Origin: Planctomycetota bacterium
Lineage (GTDB): Bacteria > Planctomycetota > Planctomycetia > Pirellulales > Thermoguttaceae
Assembly (NCBI GenBank): GCA_029550925.1
Contig: JAKPGL010000183.1
Coordinates: 31,619 to 95,618, forward strand
Reading direction: 5' to 3'
DNA length: 64,000 nucleotides
The position numbers and the translations under genes are program-made. The stretch's first letter is position 1; each line of letters begins with the position of its first letter. The notes under the pieces were generated by a model that was not told where the DNA came from, made no database searches, and saw nothing but the letters and a program-made list of their open reading frames with translations. This document shows, one piece after another, positions 61,433-64,000 of the stretch.

Positions 61433-63934
61433 ATGGTGCTTTGGAAGTTTACCCTTCGGGGAATGCTTAGCCGACCGGGCCGCACCGCCCTGACTCTTTT
61501 GAGTCTGACCATTGGGGTGGCCATTGTCGTGGCCGTCGGCATCGCCTCCCAGACGACCCGGGCCGCCTATCAACAGATGTTTGTCAGCCTGTCGGGCGGA
61601 GCGGGTCTGGAAGTATCGGCTGAAGGCGGCGGTACGTTCGATCTGGCTCTGCTGCCGCAGATCGAACGCATTCCGGGCGTTCAGGCCGTCGTGCCGGTCT
61701 TGCAGCAGTTTACCGTCCTTCGTTTTGACGGCAAGCGGGTTTCTCTTTTGGTTTTGGGTGTGGACCCGCAGCGGGACCGGGCCATTCGCGCGTACCAATT
61801 CGTTCAAGGCGACTTCTGGGGCCCGGAAGGCGGCCTGATCCTGGACGACGAGTTGGCTCGAAATCTTGGAATCCAGGTCGGCAGCCAGGTCCGCATGACC
61901 ACCGGCCGGGCCGGCTTGTATCGGGTCCAGGTGGTCGGCCTGACCGCCAAGCAGATGCACCCGATCAGTCTTGGCTATATGCCGTTGGAGGAGTTGCAGG
62001 GACTGTTTGGCTTGGAGGGGCAGATCAGCTCCCTTCAGATCGTGTTGGACCCGGGGGCGGATCGGGAGGCCATGCAGCGGGTCATTGCCCAGCAGTTGCC
62101 CACCGGATTGTCGGTCCGACCGCCAGCCACCGAAAGCGCCGTCGCCCGGGAAACAATGAAAGCCACCGAACAGGGCTTGCGACTGGCCAGCAGTTTTTCG
62201 TTCCTATTGGCGGCCTTTATTATTCTGAACACGTTTCTTATGAATGTCGGCGAGCGTCGTCGGCAATTGGCGGTGCTGCGGGCCATCGGCGCCACCCGGG
62301 GCCAGGTGGCGCGAATGATCCTGCGGGAAAGTCTCGTGCTGGCCGGAATCGGCATTGCGCTGGGGGTGGTCATCGGCCTTGGCGGAGCGCGGTTGCTCCT
62401 GGCCGCCTTGAGCCAGATCATGATGGTTAACTTTCCCCCAGTGGGTACCCCGCTGGGTTCGGTGGGATTGGCTGCGGTGTTGGGCGTCTGTATGGCCCTG
62501 GCCGGGGCCGCCGTCCCCGCCTATCGGGCCGGACAACTCACTCCGCTGGAAGGCATGAGCGCGGTGGTCCGCGGCGACCTGGAATCCGGCTCCGACCGGT
62601 CGGTGCTTGTCGGCGCCTGTTTGACCCTGCTGAGCATTCTGGGATTGGCCGGTTCCATTCGCGGTTGGATTCCGGCCCATTTTGCCATGTGGCTGGCCGT
62701 GAGCATGTTGGTCGGCGTGGTACTGCTGACGCCGTTGGGACTGGGGCTATTCCGTTGGATCGTGGTGCAGTTTTTCCGTCCTTGGCTTCGGGGAGAAACC
62801 CAGTTGGCCTATCGGCAACTGCTTCGGCACCGGTCGCGATCGACGCTGACGGTGGGCGTTTTGTTCGTGGCCGCCGCCACCGGCATGGGCATGGCCAGCA
62901 CCATTCTGGACCACATTGAAGACCTGCGTCAATGGTCGCGTACGGTGATTGCGGGCGACTTTTTCATCCGGGCGGCCATGCCCGACATGTCCACCGGCCT
63001 GTCCGCCGCCATCCCGGAAGAGTTGGGCGATCGGTTGCGGCAGACGCCGGGGGTTCGGGGCGTAGGCACGGCCCGGTTTGTCCGTGCTCGGGCCGCCGGG
63101 TTGCCGGTGATCGTCGTGGCCCGGGATTTTGCGCCCAACGCCCCCTTATATCTGGACCTGACGGTCGGCGATCCGCAGGAGGTCTGCCAGCGGGTGATCG
63201 ACGGCGAAGTGGTTATCGGCACCGTGTTGGCCGAGCGGGCCGGCCTGCGACAAGGCGACCAGCTCGAAATCGAAACCCGCCAAGGCCCCCGACAATTCCG
63301 CATCGCCGCCCTGGCCAATGAATATCTGGTGGGCGGCTTGGCCATCTATATGGACCGCCGCATCGCCTCCCAACTGCTGGCTGTGCGCGGCGTCGATGCC
63401 TACGTCGTGCTGGTCGATCCGGAACGTCGTCAGGAAGTCCACCAACAACTAGAACCCCTCTGCCAACAGTACGGCCTGCTGCTGGAATCCGCCGCCGAAA
63501 TCAACCAGATTATCGACAATATGTCCAACGGCGTGAACGCCTGCCTGTGGGGCATCCTGGTCCTGGGTTTTGTGGTGGCCGCCTTCGGTACAGTGAACAC
63601 CCTGACCATGAACGTCCTGGAGCAAACCCGGGAATTCGGCCTTTTGCGGATCGTGGCCATGACCCGCGCCCAATTGCGCAAAACCATCCTCACCCAGGCC
63701 GGTATGATCGCCCTGATGGGCCTTGTGCCCGGTGCGGTGGCCGGGGTGGGTGTGTCCTGGCTCATGAACCAGGCAGCCGCCCGCGTAACCGGCCATCCGG
63801 TGGAGTTCGGTTTTCATCCGGTGCTCTTGGGCGGCTGTCTGGTAGCCGGATTTCTCATCGTACTGGGCGCCGGACTCATCCCCGCCGAACGCGCCGCCCG
63901 ATTGCAACTGGCCCAAGCCCTCCAGTATGAATAA
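61433..63934 (+). CDS. FtsX-type ABC transporter permease (LolE/MacB-like, double MacB domain)
   Basis: An 833-residue inner-membrane permease. An N-terminal helix (TALTLLSLTIGVAIVVAVG) leads into a large periplasmic MacB-type domain (about 45-255). FtsX helices follow at about 258-410 (LASSFSFLLAAFIILNTFL; LAVLRAIGATRGQVARMIL). A second half repeats the arrangement, ending in FtsX helices again (about 720-820; FGLLRIVAMTRAQLRKTIL). This is the fused, two-module form of permease used in LolCDE-like or lipid/lipoprotein export. It follows its ATPase by 56 bp; GGTGG precedes ATG 61433. The gene is complete: it ends 66 bp before the window edge. Confidence 0.93.
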   Translation: MVLWKFTLRGMLSRPGRTALTLLSLTIGVAIVVAVGIASQTTRAAYQQMFVSLSGGAGLEVSAEGGGTFDLALLPQIERIPGVQAVVPVLQQFTVLRFDGKRVSLLVLGVDPQRDRAIRAYQFVQGDFWGPEGGLILDDELARNLGIQVGSQVRMTTGRAGLYRVQVVGLTAKQMHPISLGYMPLEELQGLFGLEGQISSLQIVLDPGADREAMQRVIAQQLPTGLSVRPPATESAVARETMKATEQGLRLASSFSFLLAAFIILNTFLMNVGERRRQLAVLRAIGATRGQVARMILRESLVLAGIGIALGVVIGLGGARLLLAALSQIMMVNFPPVGTPLGSVGLAAVLGVCMALAGAAVPAYRAGQLTPLEGMSAVVRGDLESGSDRSVLVGACLTLLSILGLAGSIRGWIPAHFAMWLAVSMLVGVVLLTPLGLGLFRWIVVQFFRPWLRGETQLAYRQLLRHRSRSTLTVGVLFVAAATGMGMASTILDHIEDLRQWSRTVIAGDFFIRAAMPDMSTGLSAAIPEELGDRLRQTPGVRGVGTARFVRARAAGLPVIVVARDFAPNAPLYLDLTVGDPQEVCQRVIDGEVVIGTVLAERAGLRQGDQLEIETRQGPRQFRIAALANEYLVGGLAIYMDRRIASQLLAVRGVDAYVVLVDPERRQEVHQQLEPLCQQYGLLLESAAEINQIIDNMSNGVNACLWGILVLGFVVAAFGTVNTLTMNVLEQTREFGLLRIVAMTRAQLRKTILTQAGMIALMGLVPGAVAGVGVSWLMNQAAARVTGHPVEFGFHPVLLGGCLVAGFLIVLGAGLIPAERAARLQLAQALQYE

Positions 63935-64000
63935 ACTGGAGTTTTGCAAAATGGGCTTGTTCAGGTGTTCGTACACTGAACAGGTCCCTCAAAAATCCCG

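Overview
The window looks like a chromosomal segment from a planctomycete, probably Pirellulales-like and possibly thermophilic. The organism call is an inference from gene content. Supporting signs are moderately high G+C and Gram-negative envelope genes (lpxB, a YidD protein, TatC with a long periplasmic insert). Large secreted low-complexity proteins, DUF11-repeat and secretin-N-domain proteins, a truncated SecA paralog, a tungsten-type aldehyde ferredoxin oxidoreductase and a glucosyl-3-phosphoglycerate synthase also fit. There is no prophage, CRISPR array, intact insertion sequence or rRNA operon. The only tRNA is tRNA-Glu(UUC).

Layout. 0-13 kb: a minus-strand run of a secreted glycoside hydrolase, aldehyde ferredoxin oxidoreductase, glnS, an AlaC-like aminotransferase and a two-gene corrinoid/UroD-family methyl-transfer operon. 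A plus-strand secreted MsrB and a secreted parallel beta-helix protein follow. 13-17 kb: a ferrous-iron uptake cluster (feoA, feoB and a small Cys-rich Feo-associated membrane protein) with a promoter and Fur-type palindrome. A MITE-like element separates feoA and feoB. 17-20 kb: an atypical Ser/Thr kinase next to a PII protein whose uridylylation tyrosine is phenylalanine, then tatC. 20-30 kb: manA, a small lipoprotein, tRNA-Glu, csrA with a clear sigma70 promoter and terminator, an orphan nuoI-like ferredoxin, an M20 peptidase overlapping gpgS, and topA.

30-44 kb: a PpiD-like chaperone with a large Pro/Lys/Glu-rich insert, a release-factor-like rescue protein, and a three-gene operon (PGPGW membrane protein, YacP-type NYN protein, PlsC-ACP-AMP ligase fusion). 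Next come a two-gene Cys-rich secreted operon with an operator-like palindrome and its own terminator, and a 1468-residue secretin-N-domain protein. 44-64 kb: serine acetyltransferase, a sensor histidine kinase, the SecA paralog, a DUF11-repeat protein, two secreted proteins, a DMT transporter, yidD, a membrane metallophosphoesterase beside lpxB (candidate lipid A step), and a LolD/MacB-type ABC exporter pair.

Two families of short inverted-repeat elements lie between genes. Family A (about 194-221 bp, four copies plus fragments) has conserved termini and internal dyads; one copy has its core inverted. Family B (about 93 bp, two good copies and one degraded) tends to begin at the stop codon of a gene. 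The most unexpected items are the hexad Cys-repeat operon (38.1-39.2 kb), a structured non-coding stretch ending in a perfect orphan terminator (5.6-5.7 kb), the kinase/PII(Y51F) pair, and the two repeat families.
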